The position numbers were made by a program, and so were the translations under genes. Positions 6,801 through 16,395 of a stretch of DNA of 21,781 bases are shown piece by piece; the stretch's first letter is position 1, and each line of letters opens with the position of its first letter. The notes below the pieces were generated by a model. That model did not search any database, was not told where the DNA came from, and worked only from the letters and a program-made list of their open reading frames with translations. The stretch is from contig DHJA01000187.1 in NCBI GenBank assembly GCA_002404095.1, positions 1-21,781 on the forward strand, given 5' to 3'. The DNA is from Planctomycetaceae bacterium UBA4732. GTDB lineage: Bacteria > Planctomycetota > Planctomycetia > Gemmatales > Gemmataceae.

Positions 6801-8300
6801 GAAACAAATCGTCGGGATGTCGAGCGTTCTTTGGCGACAGACATCCTCGCCGACTACGCCGCCGACCAGCCGGAAGCCCTGGCCGAACTGGTGATGGACG
6901 CCGACGAGAAGCAGTTCGCCGTCATCTACCCGAAGTTCAAGGATCGTGGTGAGCAAGGATTGCCGGTGCTGACCGGCGAGATCGATAAGAAACTGCCGTC
7001 CGACCTGCCATCCTCGGACGAGAAGCGGGAAAAACTGGCGAAACGGCAGGCGAATGCGGCGGCGGCCCTGCTCAAGATGAACCAGCCGGAGAAGGTCTGG
7101 CCGCTCCTGAAGCGCACGCCTCCGGATGATCCGAGGGTGCGGAGCTATGTGATCCATTGTCTGTATCCGCTGGGTGTGGACGCCGGAGCGATCCTAAAGC
7201 GTCTGGAGGAGGAGCCTAACGTGACCATACGCCGAGCGTTGCTCCTGAGTTTGGGAGAATATGACGAGAAGGGGCTTTCGCCGGAGGCTCGCCAGGCCGT
7301 GTTGCCGAAGTTGCAGGAAATCTATCGCAACGACGCCGGTCCGGGGCTTCATGCGGCTTGTGAATGGCTGCTGCGGCGGTGGAAAGAGGACGGTTGGCTC
7401 AAGCAGATCAACGACGAGTGGGCGAAGGACCGGCGCCAGCGAGAGGAGCGACTGGACGGCATCAAGGAGTTACTCACGAAAGACAAAGAGAAAACGCCGC
7501 CGCAGTGGTACGTCAACGGTCAGGGACAGACGATGGTGGTGATCCCCGGCCCGGTGGAGTTTCTCATGGGGTCGCCGACGACGGAAGGGGAAAGGCATGA
7601 TGACGAGAGGCGGCACAAGGAGCGGATCGGTCGGACCTTCGCCCTCGCCGCGAAATCGGTGACGGTGGAGCAGTACCGGCAATTCGACGCAGGCTACAAA
7701 CTTCCTGAGCAGTATACCCGCATGGCGGATTTGCCGGTGGTGAACATCAGCTGGTACATGGCGGCCAAGTATTGCAACTGGTTGAGCCAGCAAGAGAGCA
7801 TTCCCGAGGACCAATGGTACTACGAGATCACAGAGCAAGTGACAAAGTCGAAGGCGCGTTACCTAAGTCTGGCGGGTTATCGTTTGCCAACGGAAGCAGA
7901 GATGGAAGATGCGACCCGTGCGGGTGCGGTGACGGCCCGCTATTACGGGGAGACCGAAGAGTTGCTGCCGAAGTATGCGTGGTTTCAGAAGAACTCAAAG
8001 GAGACGACCTGGCCGGTGGGGAGCTTGAAACCGAATGATTTGGGGTTATTCGACGTGGAGGGTAATGTGTATGCCTGGTGTCAGGATCGCTACAAGGCGG
8101 ATGCCGCGGAGAAAGGGGAGGAAGCGGAAAAGGATCAAGAAGACGGATTAGTGATCAGTGGATCCGTCAGTCGCGTGTTGCGCGGCGGCTCATACTTCTA
8201 TCCTCCGTCGTACTTACGTTCTGCCGCACGCGACTATAATGTGCCGCCGAATCAATACACCAACCACGGTTTCCGTCCGGCGAGGACTTTTACGCCTTGA
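3825..8300 (+). CDS. Ser/Thr protein kinase - STAND NTPase - membrane segment - FGE/SUMF1-domain fusion protein
   Basis: This 1491-residue protein combines four modules. Residues of about 28-295 are a complete Hanks-type kinase with the glycine loop GKGGFG (36-41), VAIK lysine K58, HRDVKPGN (150-157), DFG (170-172) and GTPAYMSPEQ in the activation segment. After a proline-rich linker, residues of about 335-760 form a STAND-type P-loop NTPase with Walker A GPSGCGKSS (K397) and Walker B VLIVLDQFEQWL (D470). One hydrophobic helix (about 797-814) probably anchors it in the membrane. A helical, HEAT-like middle follows. Residues of about 1226-1491 form an FGE-sulfatase/SUMF1 domain (LPVVNISWYMAAKYCNWLS, GYRLPTEAEME, GLFDVEGNVYAW, VLRGGS). 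I see no paired catalytic cysteines of true formylglycine-generating enzymes, so this end may bind rather than modify. A plausible role is a membrane sensor in which ligand binding and NTP-driven oligomerisation control the kinase. Only a weak ribosome binding site precedes the ATG. Confidence 0.9.
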   Translation: MNEPYQTLPQPPMDLNKIAVEQPQRIGRYRIERVLGKGGFGLVYLAHDEQLQRLVAIKVPHSNLVSRPEDAEAYLIEARTVANLDHPNIVPVHDVGSTENFPCYVVSKFIEGSTLAERIKANRPSVAEAAEIVATVAETLQYAHKQGIVHRDVKPGNILLDTRGNPFVADFGLALREQDIGKGTRFAGTPAYMSPEQARGEGHRVDGRSDLFSLGVAFYELLTGRRPFKADTVEGVLEQIINSEVRPPRQWDDTIPKEMERICHKALSKRASDRYTTGKDMADDLRHFLEQTTDDEKASLRCRIATDGIPSPAPASTPVPSAPPTPTSDQRPVKIVPKGLRSFDAQDADFFLELLPGPRDREGLPDSIRFWKTRIEESDSDNTFAVGLIYGPSGCGKSSLMKAGLLPRLSKDVIAVYVEAAAEETEPRLLNGLRKRCPALSDNLSLTETLAALRRGQDIPVGKKVLIVLDQFEQWLHAKREAQATELVRALRHCDGGRVQCVVMVRDDFWMAATRFMRELEVRLVEAQNSAAVDLFPIRHAEKVLAAFGRAFGALPDGSSEARKNQKQFLEQAVSGLAQEGKVISVRLALFAEMMKGKAWTPATLKEVGGTEGVGVTFLEETFSATTAPPEHRYHQKAARAVLKSLLPDPGTDIKGHMRSYAELLDASGYGNHPKDFDDLIRILDGEIRLITPTDPEGKEEDSTSSLKMGEKYYQLTHDYLVPALRDWLTRKQKETRRGRAELLLADRAVVWNARPENRQLPSLSQWFRIRWLTAKKRWTPPQRKMMGRAARYHALRGLVVIVLLSLIGWGGYELQGTLKAHALLDSLLRAETTQVPNIVADMPPYRRWLNPLLRDASKEAEANNEPRKQLHASLALLPMDPGQVDYLYGRLLDAAPNEVPVIRDFLAPHKDEMLDKLWVVAEAPEKGKESQRLRAASALAKYDPEGERWANVQEAVANDLVTVPAVYLVLWMDSLRPVRAKLLAPLSAVYRETNRRDVERSLATDILADYAADQPEALAELVMDADEKQFAVIYPKFKDRGEQGLPVLTGEIDKKLPSDLPSSDEKREKLAKRQANAAAALLKMNQPEKVWPLLKRTPPDDPRVRSYVIHCLYPLGVDAGAILKRLEEEPNVTIRRALLLSLGEYDEKGLSPEARQAVLPKLQEIYRNDAGPGLHAACEWLLRRWKEDGWLKQINDEWAKDRRQREERLDGIKELLTKDKEKTPPQWYVNGQGQTMVVIPGPVEFLMGSPTTEGERHDDERRHKERIGRTFALAAKSVTVEQYRQFDAGYKLPEQYTRMADLPVVNISWYMAAKYCNWLSQQESIPEDQWYYEITEQVTKSKARYLSLAGYRLPTEAEMEDATRAGAVTARYYGETEELLPKYAWFQKNSKETTWPVGSLKPNDLGLFDVEGNVYAWCQDRYKADAAEKGEEAEKDQEDGLVISGSVSRVLRGGSYFYPPSYLRSAARDYNVPPNQYTNHGFRPARTFTP
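8175..8297 (+). other. Variable-region-like 3' end of the FGE domain
   Basis: The final 42 codons encode VLRGGS...LRSAARDYNV...HGFRPARTF, the conserved frame of the C-type-lectin-fold end of FGE proteins. The exchangeable positions are dominated by NNY codons (TAC, TTC, TAT, TAC, GAC, TAT, AAT, AAT, TAC, ACC, AAC, CAC). This is the pattern expected if adenines of AAY codons in a template had been randomised by a diversity-generating retroelement. No template repeat, reverse transcriptase or accessory gene is in the window, and ordinary FGE paralogues also vary here, so this is only a candidate. Confidence 0.25.
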
Positions 8301-8377
8301 CGGCTTTACCCCTTACCGCCGAAGGCAAGTATGCACCGAGCCGCTGGCGTTGCACAGTCGTGAGCGGGGAACGAAAA

Positions 8378-8408
8378 GGCGAGCAGGGTTGGGACGCCCC
8401 TGCTCGCC
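8378..8408. terminator. Hairpin between convergent genes, candidate bidirectional terminator
   Basis: Perfect 11-bp arms (8378-8388 and 8398-8408) with a 9-nt loop lie 77 bp after the kinase stop codon and 18 bp beyond the stop of the convergent 70-residue gene. The stem is GC-rich (GGCGAGCAGGG). Four adenines precede it on the plus strand, giving a short U-run for the minus-strand transcript, but there is no T-run after it on the plus strand. Confidence 0.45.
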
Positions 8409-8426
8409 GTGGAGGGTGAAGGTCAA

Positions 8427-8639
8427 TCAGCCGAGAATCTGAGCCGCCTCATTCAGGGGCGGCCATTCCGCGTCGATGCCCTCGTCTTCGATCTGCTTCA
8501 GCTGGGCCTCGGTGATCTCGAACTGTTTAGCGACGTGCTGGACGGATTGGGAAACAGTCATCACACCCAGGTCCTGGGTCGTCACCAGGGCGTGGAAGAC
8601 TTCTTTCTTTTGCTGGGCGGTCAAACGTTTGGCGCGCAT
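8427..8639 (-). CDS. Small basic-start protein of unknown function (70 residues)
   Basis: I do not recognise this product. It begins MRAKRLTAQQKKEVFHALVT, continues with a predicted helical middle (SQSVQHVAKQFEITEAQLKQIEDEG in parts) and ends with an acidic WPPLNEAAQILG tail. The VAKQFEITEAQLKQIEDEG stretch has the helix-turn-helix rhythm of small DNA-binding or regulatory proteins, but this is only a resemblance. A much longer frame in the same register extends upstream to 9485, but it covers the antisense of the M20 gene and is rejected. The ATG at 8639 has a clear GAGGAG eight bases upstream, which settles the start. It converges on the kinase gene with a hairpin between them. Confidence 0.65.
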   Translation of the reverse strand: MRAKRLTAQQKKEVFHALVTTQDLGVMTVSQSVQHVAKQFEITEAQLKQIEDEGIDAEWPPLNEAAQILG

Positions 8640-8961
8640 TGTGTTACTCCTCTGATGGTCAGTAATACGCCGCCGTCCCGGACGGACCAGAATCCGCCGG
8701 ACGGGCGCGTGGTGGAATGAACGAGTCTCCGGCGGCATTCCTCGCGGGAGTCGTCGCACGGATGTGCAACGGCCGGAGACAAAATCCAGCGAAAACACGG
8801 AACTGCGAGGCGCCTTCTTCCACCGTGTGAAGCCGCCTCCTATCGTTTCTTCTAGTATACGCGGAGACCCCACGATCGTGTCATAAAATCCGCCGATTTT
8901 TCCCAAAGGCTTCGCACGACGGCAGGTGCGTCCGCGAAGCCAAAGTTCAGGAGCCGGAACC
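8640..8961. other. Intergenic region between divergent genes, possible structured leader
   Basis: No gene is supported here. It contains a 9-bp inverted repeat (8725-8733 with 8772-8780) that would fall inside the 5' leader of the small minus-strand gene, and an 8-bp inverted repeat (8909-8916 with 8934-8941) just before the ribosome binding site of the M20 gene. The short sequence GGCAGGTGCGT at 8921-8931 recurs at 12332-12342. A candidate minus-strand promoter is listed separately; none is clear for the M20 gene. Confidence 0.5.
8854..8884 (-). promoter_or_regulatory. Candidate promoter of the 70-residue minus-strand gene
   Basis: Reading the minus strand, ATGACA (8884-8879) and TATACT (8859-8854) are separated by 19 bases. 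The -35 box differs from consensus at one base and the -10 box at one base; the spacer is slightly long. Transcription from here would give a leader of roughly 200 nt before the ATG at 8639, containing the 9-bp inverted repeat. Confidence 0.35.
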
Positions 8962-10344
8962 ATGCCCGCGAAAGGCCGTATAAACCGATTCTTCCTCCGA
9001 AACGCCCTCTTCCCTCTCGCCGGCTTGGTGCTGGCCGTCCCGACGGGGCCGGAACCGCGCGCCGACGACGGGCGGACGACGCCTCTCAAGGAACGCACGG
9101 TCTTAGTCCAGAAGCGCATCGCCGCCGAGTTCGACGACCTTCTGACGTTATACAAACACCTACACTCCCATCCTGAATTGTCGCTGCATGAGGTCCAATC
9201 CGCCGCGCGGATGGCTAAGGAGCTAAAGGACTTAGGGTTTACGGTAACGGAAAAGGTGGGCGGCACCGGCGTCGTGGGCGTCCTCAAAAACGGCGACGGC
9301 CCGACGGTGCTGGTGCGTACCGACCTGGACGCGCTGCCCGTGACGGAGGCGACTGACCTCCCATACGCCAGCAAAGTCCGAGTCCGTGACGCCAACGACA
9401 ACGAAGTCGGCGTCATGCACGCCTGCGGCCACGATATGCACATGACCTGCTTTGTAGGCACGGCGCGGGTGCTGACTGCTCTCAAGAATCAATGGCACGG
9501 GACGCTGGTGTTCATCGCCCAGCCGGCCGAGGAAGTCGGCATGGGCGCCAAGGCGATGCTCAAGGACGGCCTGTTTACCAGGTTCCCGCGCCCCGATTAC
9601 GCGCTGGCTCTGCACTGCGACGCCACCCGGCCTTACAGCACACTCGGCTACACCGACGGCCTCGCCCTGGCCAACGTGGACTCCGTGGACATTTTGGTGC
9701 GCGGCAAAGGGGGTCACGGCGCCGCCCCGCACACTACCATTGACCCGATTGTGATATCGGCGCGCATCGTGCTGGATTTGCAAACGCTCGTCAGCCGTGA
9801 GACGAACCCGACCGACCCGGCCGTGGTGACGGTCGGCTCGATCCACGGCGGCGCCAAGCACAACGTCATCCCCAGCGAGGTCAAGATGCAACTGACCGTG
9901 CGCAGCACCAAGGACGCGGTGCGCAAGCATTTGTTGGAGGGCATTCAGCGCATCGCCAAGGCGGCGGCGGAAGGCGCCGGAGCGCCGGAGCCAGTCGTGA
10001 CCATCGACACGGAAGGCTTCACGCCGGCGCTGCTCAACGACTCCAAACTAGCGCAGAAAACGGCGTCCCTGTTCAAGGAAGTTATCGGAGAGGACAAGGT
10101 GCAGGAGCGGCCGGCGGTGATGGGCGGCGAAGACTTCGCCCGTTACGGTAAGGAAGGCGTACCGATCTTCCTCTTCTGGCTAGGCACCGTGGCGCCCGAT
10201 CGGGTCGCCGAGGCCGCGCGCGACGAGGCGAAGGCGCTGCCGTCGCTGCATTCGGATCAGTATCACCCCATCCCAGGGCCGAGCATCAAGACGGGCGTAC
10301 TTGCGATGAGTATGGCGGTGATGAACTTGATGGCAAAGAAGTAA
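8962..10344 (+). CDS. Exported M20-family metallo-amidohydrolase
   Basis: The 460-residue product belongs to the M20 peptidase/amidohydrolase family, which cleaves N-acyl amino acids, amino-acid conjugates or small peptides with two metal ions. The N-terminus (basic NRFFLRN, then LFPLAGLVLAVP) looks like a signal peptide or membrane anchor. The body shows HPELSLHE, the metal-binding HACGHDMHM, QPAEEVGMGAKAML with the catalytic glutamate pair, the dimerisation domain starting GKGGHGAAPHTTIDPI, and the C-terminal metal ligand region MGGEDFARYGKEGVP. I chose ATG at 8962 because AGGAG lies eight bases upstream; a GTG at 8926 would add 12 residues without a ribosome binding site. Its stop lies 8 bp from the end of the convergent DUF4058 gene. 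The substrate is not deducible. Confidence 0.88.
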   Translation: MPAKGRINRFFLRNALFPLAGLVLAVPTGPEPRADDGRTTPLKERTVLVQKRIAAEFDDLLTLYKHLHSHPELSLHEVQSAARMAKELKDLGFTVTEKVGGTGVVGVLKNGDGPTVLVRTDLDALPVTEATDLPYASKVRVRDANDNEVGVMHACGHDMHMTCFVGTARVLTALKNQWHGTLVFIAQPAEEVGMGAKAMLKDGLFTRFPRPDYALALHCDATRPYSTLGYTDGLALANVDSVDILVRGKGGHGAAPHTTIDPIVISARIVLDLQTLVSRETNPTDPAVVTVGSIHGGAKHNVIPSEVKMQLTVRSTKDAVRKHLLEGIQRIAKAAAEGAGAPEPVVTIDTEGFTPALLNDSKLAQKTASLFKEVIGEDKVQERPAVMGGEDFARYGKEGVPIFLFWLGTVAPDRVAEAARDEAKALPSLHSDQYHPIPGPSIKTGVLAMSMAVMNLMAKK

Positions 10345-10352
10345 GCCGACCG

Positions 10353-11150
10353 TTAGGCGCCGTTCGAGTTCTGCCGCGTTGCCGCGATCTGCTGGTTCGC
10401 CCATGCCTGATCATCCGCCGATAGCGCCGGCACACACGGCCGGTCATAATGGAGACGGTCGGCGTAACTGCCGGCTTCGTAGACCTTGGCGACGGCGGCC
10501 TGGAGGTCCAGGACCACATCCAGGTCGCTCTCCGCAAGGGGCACTCGTAGGCGCGGCAGCCGCTAGCGCAAGCAGCGCGGGTAAAATTCATAAACGTCGC
10601 GCGATTCTTTAGCACGGTTGACGCAGATAAGGTAGTCGTACTCCGCCTCTCGGCGCGCTACATACTCCGGAATGGCGAGGACGTGCGGCCCTGCCCGCAA
10701 TAGGTCGATCTCGACCAAATGAATGGGGCCGCATAGGATTTCTTCCTGCTTCGCAAGATAGGAAATGCGTCCGGGGCCGGCGTATTTATTGGTCGGGCTG
10801 AGAACCTCGATCACAGTAACGACGCGCTCGCCGGACTGACGGTCCAGAACGGCGATGTAGGCTTCATGTATGTCTCTGGGAGGGACTTGCATCAAGATCG
10901 GCGCATCGCTCTCGGCTAGCGCGACGGCGCCACGAGCGGCGTCTGGCCGGTGGTGATGTACGCGGACATCGGGGATCCTGTCGCGGTCGGGACGTTCAAG
11001 ATAAACCCGCTCCTCAATGGCCGCGAGATAGCGGGGGCGAATTAGGGGTTGCAGCTGATCGTGGACGTAGACAACGAGAGCCATGTGAATGCCCGGCCAT
11101 AAAAGCGGCGACTCCAAGTAGGGGTCCATGCCTGGAAAAATCATACTCAC
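10353..11150 (-). pseudogene. DUF4058 family protein gene interrupted by an in-frame TAG
   Basis: The frame starts at GTG 11150 (GAGGAGG eight bases upstream) with MSMIFPGMDPYLE, the hallmark start of DUF4058 proteins, and runs through VIEVLSPTNKYAGPGR and VYEFYPRCLR to codon 195. Codon 196 is TAG (10565-10563). The same frame then continues for 69 codons with RLPRLRVPLAESDLDVVLDL and YEAGSYADRLHYD, which is the normal C-terminal end of this family, to a TAA at 10353. Total length without the TAG (about 264 residues) fits the family. One base change, for example CAG to TAG, would explain it. It is either a young pseudogene, a read-through product, a 195-residue truncation or a sequencing error. 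The function of DUF4058 is unknown; related folds resemble nucleases of the Uma2 type. Confidence 0.8.
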
Positions 11151-11252
11151 GACGCGGCCCTCCTCAGCGGGTTCGTGGCTTCTCCCCCTTATGCTACTCC
11201 ACTGCCACGCCGTCCGCCATGCTTTAGCGGCCCGGCGAGCGCCCCTTTGCCC

Positions 11253-12224
11253 TCACTTGATCGGGTATCCTTGCCATAGCCAAAGCATCGCTTCGGGAAG
11301 AGTCTGATTCACGGCCTTGTGGTCCACATGACCGGCGCCGGCCGCGAACACATAGCGGTAATGATATTTCTTGTCTTTCAAAACGGCGGCCATGCGCTCG
11401 TTGGCCAGCACCCAGTTGTGGTAGGACTTTTCGTCCTTGTCGTAGCCGTTGTCCTTTTCCCCTACCTCCAACCAAATCCTCAACGGCTTGGCGTCGCTCA
11501 TGGGGATAAGATGCTCGTGATATTCCCAGGCGCCATGCGGCGACTTGGGGTTCATCGGAGATTGCTGATCGACATAGGTGCCGGAGTAGCTCAACACGCG
11601 GCGATAAAGGTCCGGATGGAACCAAGCCATTGTGAAGGCGGCGGCCGCGCCCGAACTGCCGCCCATCGTGGCCCGGCTTTCGGGATCCTTGGTGAAAGTC
11701 ACCTGGTAATCCTTCTCGATTCGCGGCAACACTTCGGTCTCGATAAAGTCGGCATACGTTCCCGACACCGTGTCGTATTCAAGCCCTCGCTCGCTGCCTT
11801 TGCCGTCGCCGCCGCCTGATGTGATGAAAATCGCGATCATCGCCGGCAGCCGGCCTTCGTGGATCATGTTGTCCAAAATCTTGGGGAGCGAATCCTTTGT
11901 CATGGCGTCCTGGATAACAATGAAAGGCGCGGCCGTGCCGGCGGTATATCCGTGAGGGACATAGACCGCCACTTTACGCTTGTAAGGTCCTTTAAGTCCG
12001 GGATAGATCTTACTGTCGTGCGAATCCATCGTGAACTCATGGAGGGTTCCTTTCGGCACACCGTCTTTGACGGTCAACTCCGGGGCATTGGTGTACATGG
12101 GTCCGATCTTGAAATCCCCATCAGCAAGTTCTTCCTTGGCGCCGTCGGCAGCCGAACCAATAGTCAAAGCTGACGTCAGGGATATGAGAGAGATGAAGCA
12201 CACGAATCGAGTGAAAGTCTTCAT
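11253..12224 (-). CDS. Exported alpha/beta-hydrolase esterase (enterochelin-esterase/esterase D-like)
   Basis: The 323-residue product carries an N-terminal signal peptide (MKTFTRFVCFISLISLTSAL, cleavage near residue 25) and an esterase domain. Visible are KRKVAVYVPHGY at the start of the fold, the nucleophile elbow MGGSSGAAAAF, LEVGEKDNGY near the expected acid residue, and the catalytic histidine in AAGAGHVDH near the C-terminus. Planctomycete proteins of this kind are annotated as putative esterases of the enterochelin-esterase family; the ester cleaved is unknown. I chose ATG at 12224, which has AAAGGA close upstream, over a TTG at 12239. It ends 102 bp before the DUF4058 gene on the same strand and could share its transcript. 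Confidence 0.85.
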   Translation of the reverse strand: MKTFTRFVCFISLISLTSALTIGSAADGAKEELADGDFKIGPMYTNAPELTVKDGVPKGTLHEFTMDSHDSKIYPGLKGPYKRKVAVYVPHGYTAGTAAPFIVIQDAMTKDSLPKILDNMIHEGRLPAMIAIFITSGGGDGKGSERGLEYDTVSGTYADFIETEVLPRIEKDYQVTFTKDPESRATMGGSSGAAAAFTMAWFHPDLYRRVLSYSGTYVDQQSPMNPKSPHGAWEYHEHLIPMSDAKPLRIWLEVGEKDNGYDKDEKSYHNWVLANERMAAVLKDKKYHYRYVFAAGAGHVDHKAVNQTLPEAMLWLWQGYPIK

Positions 12225-12573
12225 TTCGTCCTTTCGCAACCGGAGTGAGGGTCTTGAGGCGTTCCACTTGAGCAGTCAGTATATATCGTTGCCTATCTCT
12301 CCGAACATACGCAACATCATGCCCATGCGAAGGCAGGTGCGTTCGCACCCTTTATTTCTTCCGTCCTCCTTCACGGGCATGGGCGCACTCTCACGAACGG
12401 CTGGCGAATTATTTCGACGATTCACCGTCCATTCCTTGCCGCGGACGTTGTTCGCCAATACTCTTTCCGCAGACTCTAGGTAACGGCCATCATGCCGGCG
12501 CGAGAATTGCTTCGCCACTGCACTCATGAAAAGCGGCTCTGGAGATCAATAGACGATCTGGACAGGGGATGTC
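12225..12573. other. Divergent intergenic region upstream of the ACIII operon
   Basis: I see no supported gene here. It separates the minus-strand esterase from the plus-strand respiratory operon and so must hold promoters in both directions. A good minus-strand -10 is listed separately. For the operon only weak candidates exist, such as TTGCCG, a 17-base spacer and TACTCT around 12439-12467. A 6-bp stem with a 2-nt loop (12336-12349) and the recurrent GGCAGGTGCGT (12332-12342) are the only structured elements. The actA ribosome binding site (AGGGGA) lies at its right end. Confidence 0.5.
12278..12305 (-). promoter_or_regulatory. Candidate promoter of the exported esterase gene
   Basis: On the minus strand TATACT lies at 12283-12278, one base from the consensus -10. 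A poor -35 (TTCGGA, 12305-12300) sits 16 bases upstream. The leader to the ATG at 12224 would be about 45 nt. The call rests on the -10 box and position only. Confidence 0.35.
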
Positions 12574-13229
12574 ATGCCTCAGATCTTCCCTCGCAGTGCC
12601 AATACACTCGCCCGCGTCAGCGTGTTCGGCGTGCCGTTGTTCGCCTGCTTCGTCCTGTGGGCCTGCTTCATCTATGGCCGGTCGTCCTATGGGACCGGCG
12701 AGGGCCTCGACCGTGTACAACCAGTACCCTTCAGCCACGAGCATCACGTTGGCGTCCTCGGCATCGACTGTCGCTACTGTCATACCTCCGTCGAAAACTC
12801 CTCCTATGCCGGTCTGCCGCCGACCAAGACGTGCATGAACTGCCATTCGCAAATCTGGGTAGGCAGTCAGATGCTGGAGCCAGTGCGCGAGAGTTACCGC
12901 ACCAACCGTTCTCTGACTTGGCAGAGGGTTTATAACCTGCCCGGCTTCGTCTACTTCGATCACAGTATCCACGTCCATAAAGGCGTCGGCTGTACGTCTT
13001 GCCACGGGCGCATCGACGAAATGCCGTTCACTTACCAGCAGCCGTCGCTGCTGATGGAATGGTGCCTCGACTGTCACCGCAACCCGGCGCCCAACCTCCG
13101 GCCCCTTGATGACATATTCAACGTCAAGTGGCGGCCGCCCGTCGATCAGGCCGAGCGCGGCCCGGAATTGGCCGAACAGTACGACATTCGCGATCCCCGG
13201 TATATGACCTCTTGCACCACGTGCCACCG

Positions 13230-13233
<4 letters not shown>
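12574..13233 (+). CDS. actA: Alternative complex III pentahaem cytochrome c subunit ActA
   Basis: ActA is the multihaem cytochrome subunit of alternative complex III, which oxidises quinol and passes electrons to cytochrome c or directly to an oxidase. The 219-residue protein has one N-terminal membrane anchor (about residues 17-35, GVPLFACFVLWACFIYG) and five CXXCH haem-binding motifs: CRYCH (66), CMNCH (87), CTSCH (140), CLDCH (164) and CTTCH (214). Five haems is the known number for ActA. Several further histidines, such as HEHH at 55-58, can serve as axial ligands. AGGGGA lies about six bases before the ATG. The stop overlaps the actB start by 4 bp (ATGA). It is the first gene of the operon. 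Confidence 0.93.
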
Positions 13234-16394
<3,161 letters not shown>

Positions 16395-16395
16395 C

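Noticed and set aside
6141..7157. 338-codon minus-strand open frame
   Set aside because: It lies wholly antisense to the kinase/STAND gene; the composition (His, Arg, Gln-rich) is that of a GC-driven shadow frame.
7501..8300. Catalytically active formylglycine-generating enzyme
   Set aside because: The fold motifs are present but I see no pair of active-site cysteines in the expected C-terminal region, and no sulfatase gene is nearby.
8640..9485. Upstream extension of the 70-residue minus-strand gene to a 352-codon frame
   Set aside because: It is antisense to the M20 gene, its predicted protein is low-complexity and Arg/Ser-rich, and the ATG at 8639 has a strong ribosome binding site.
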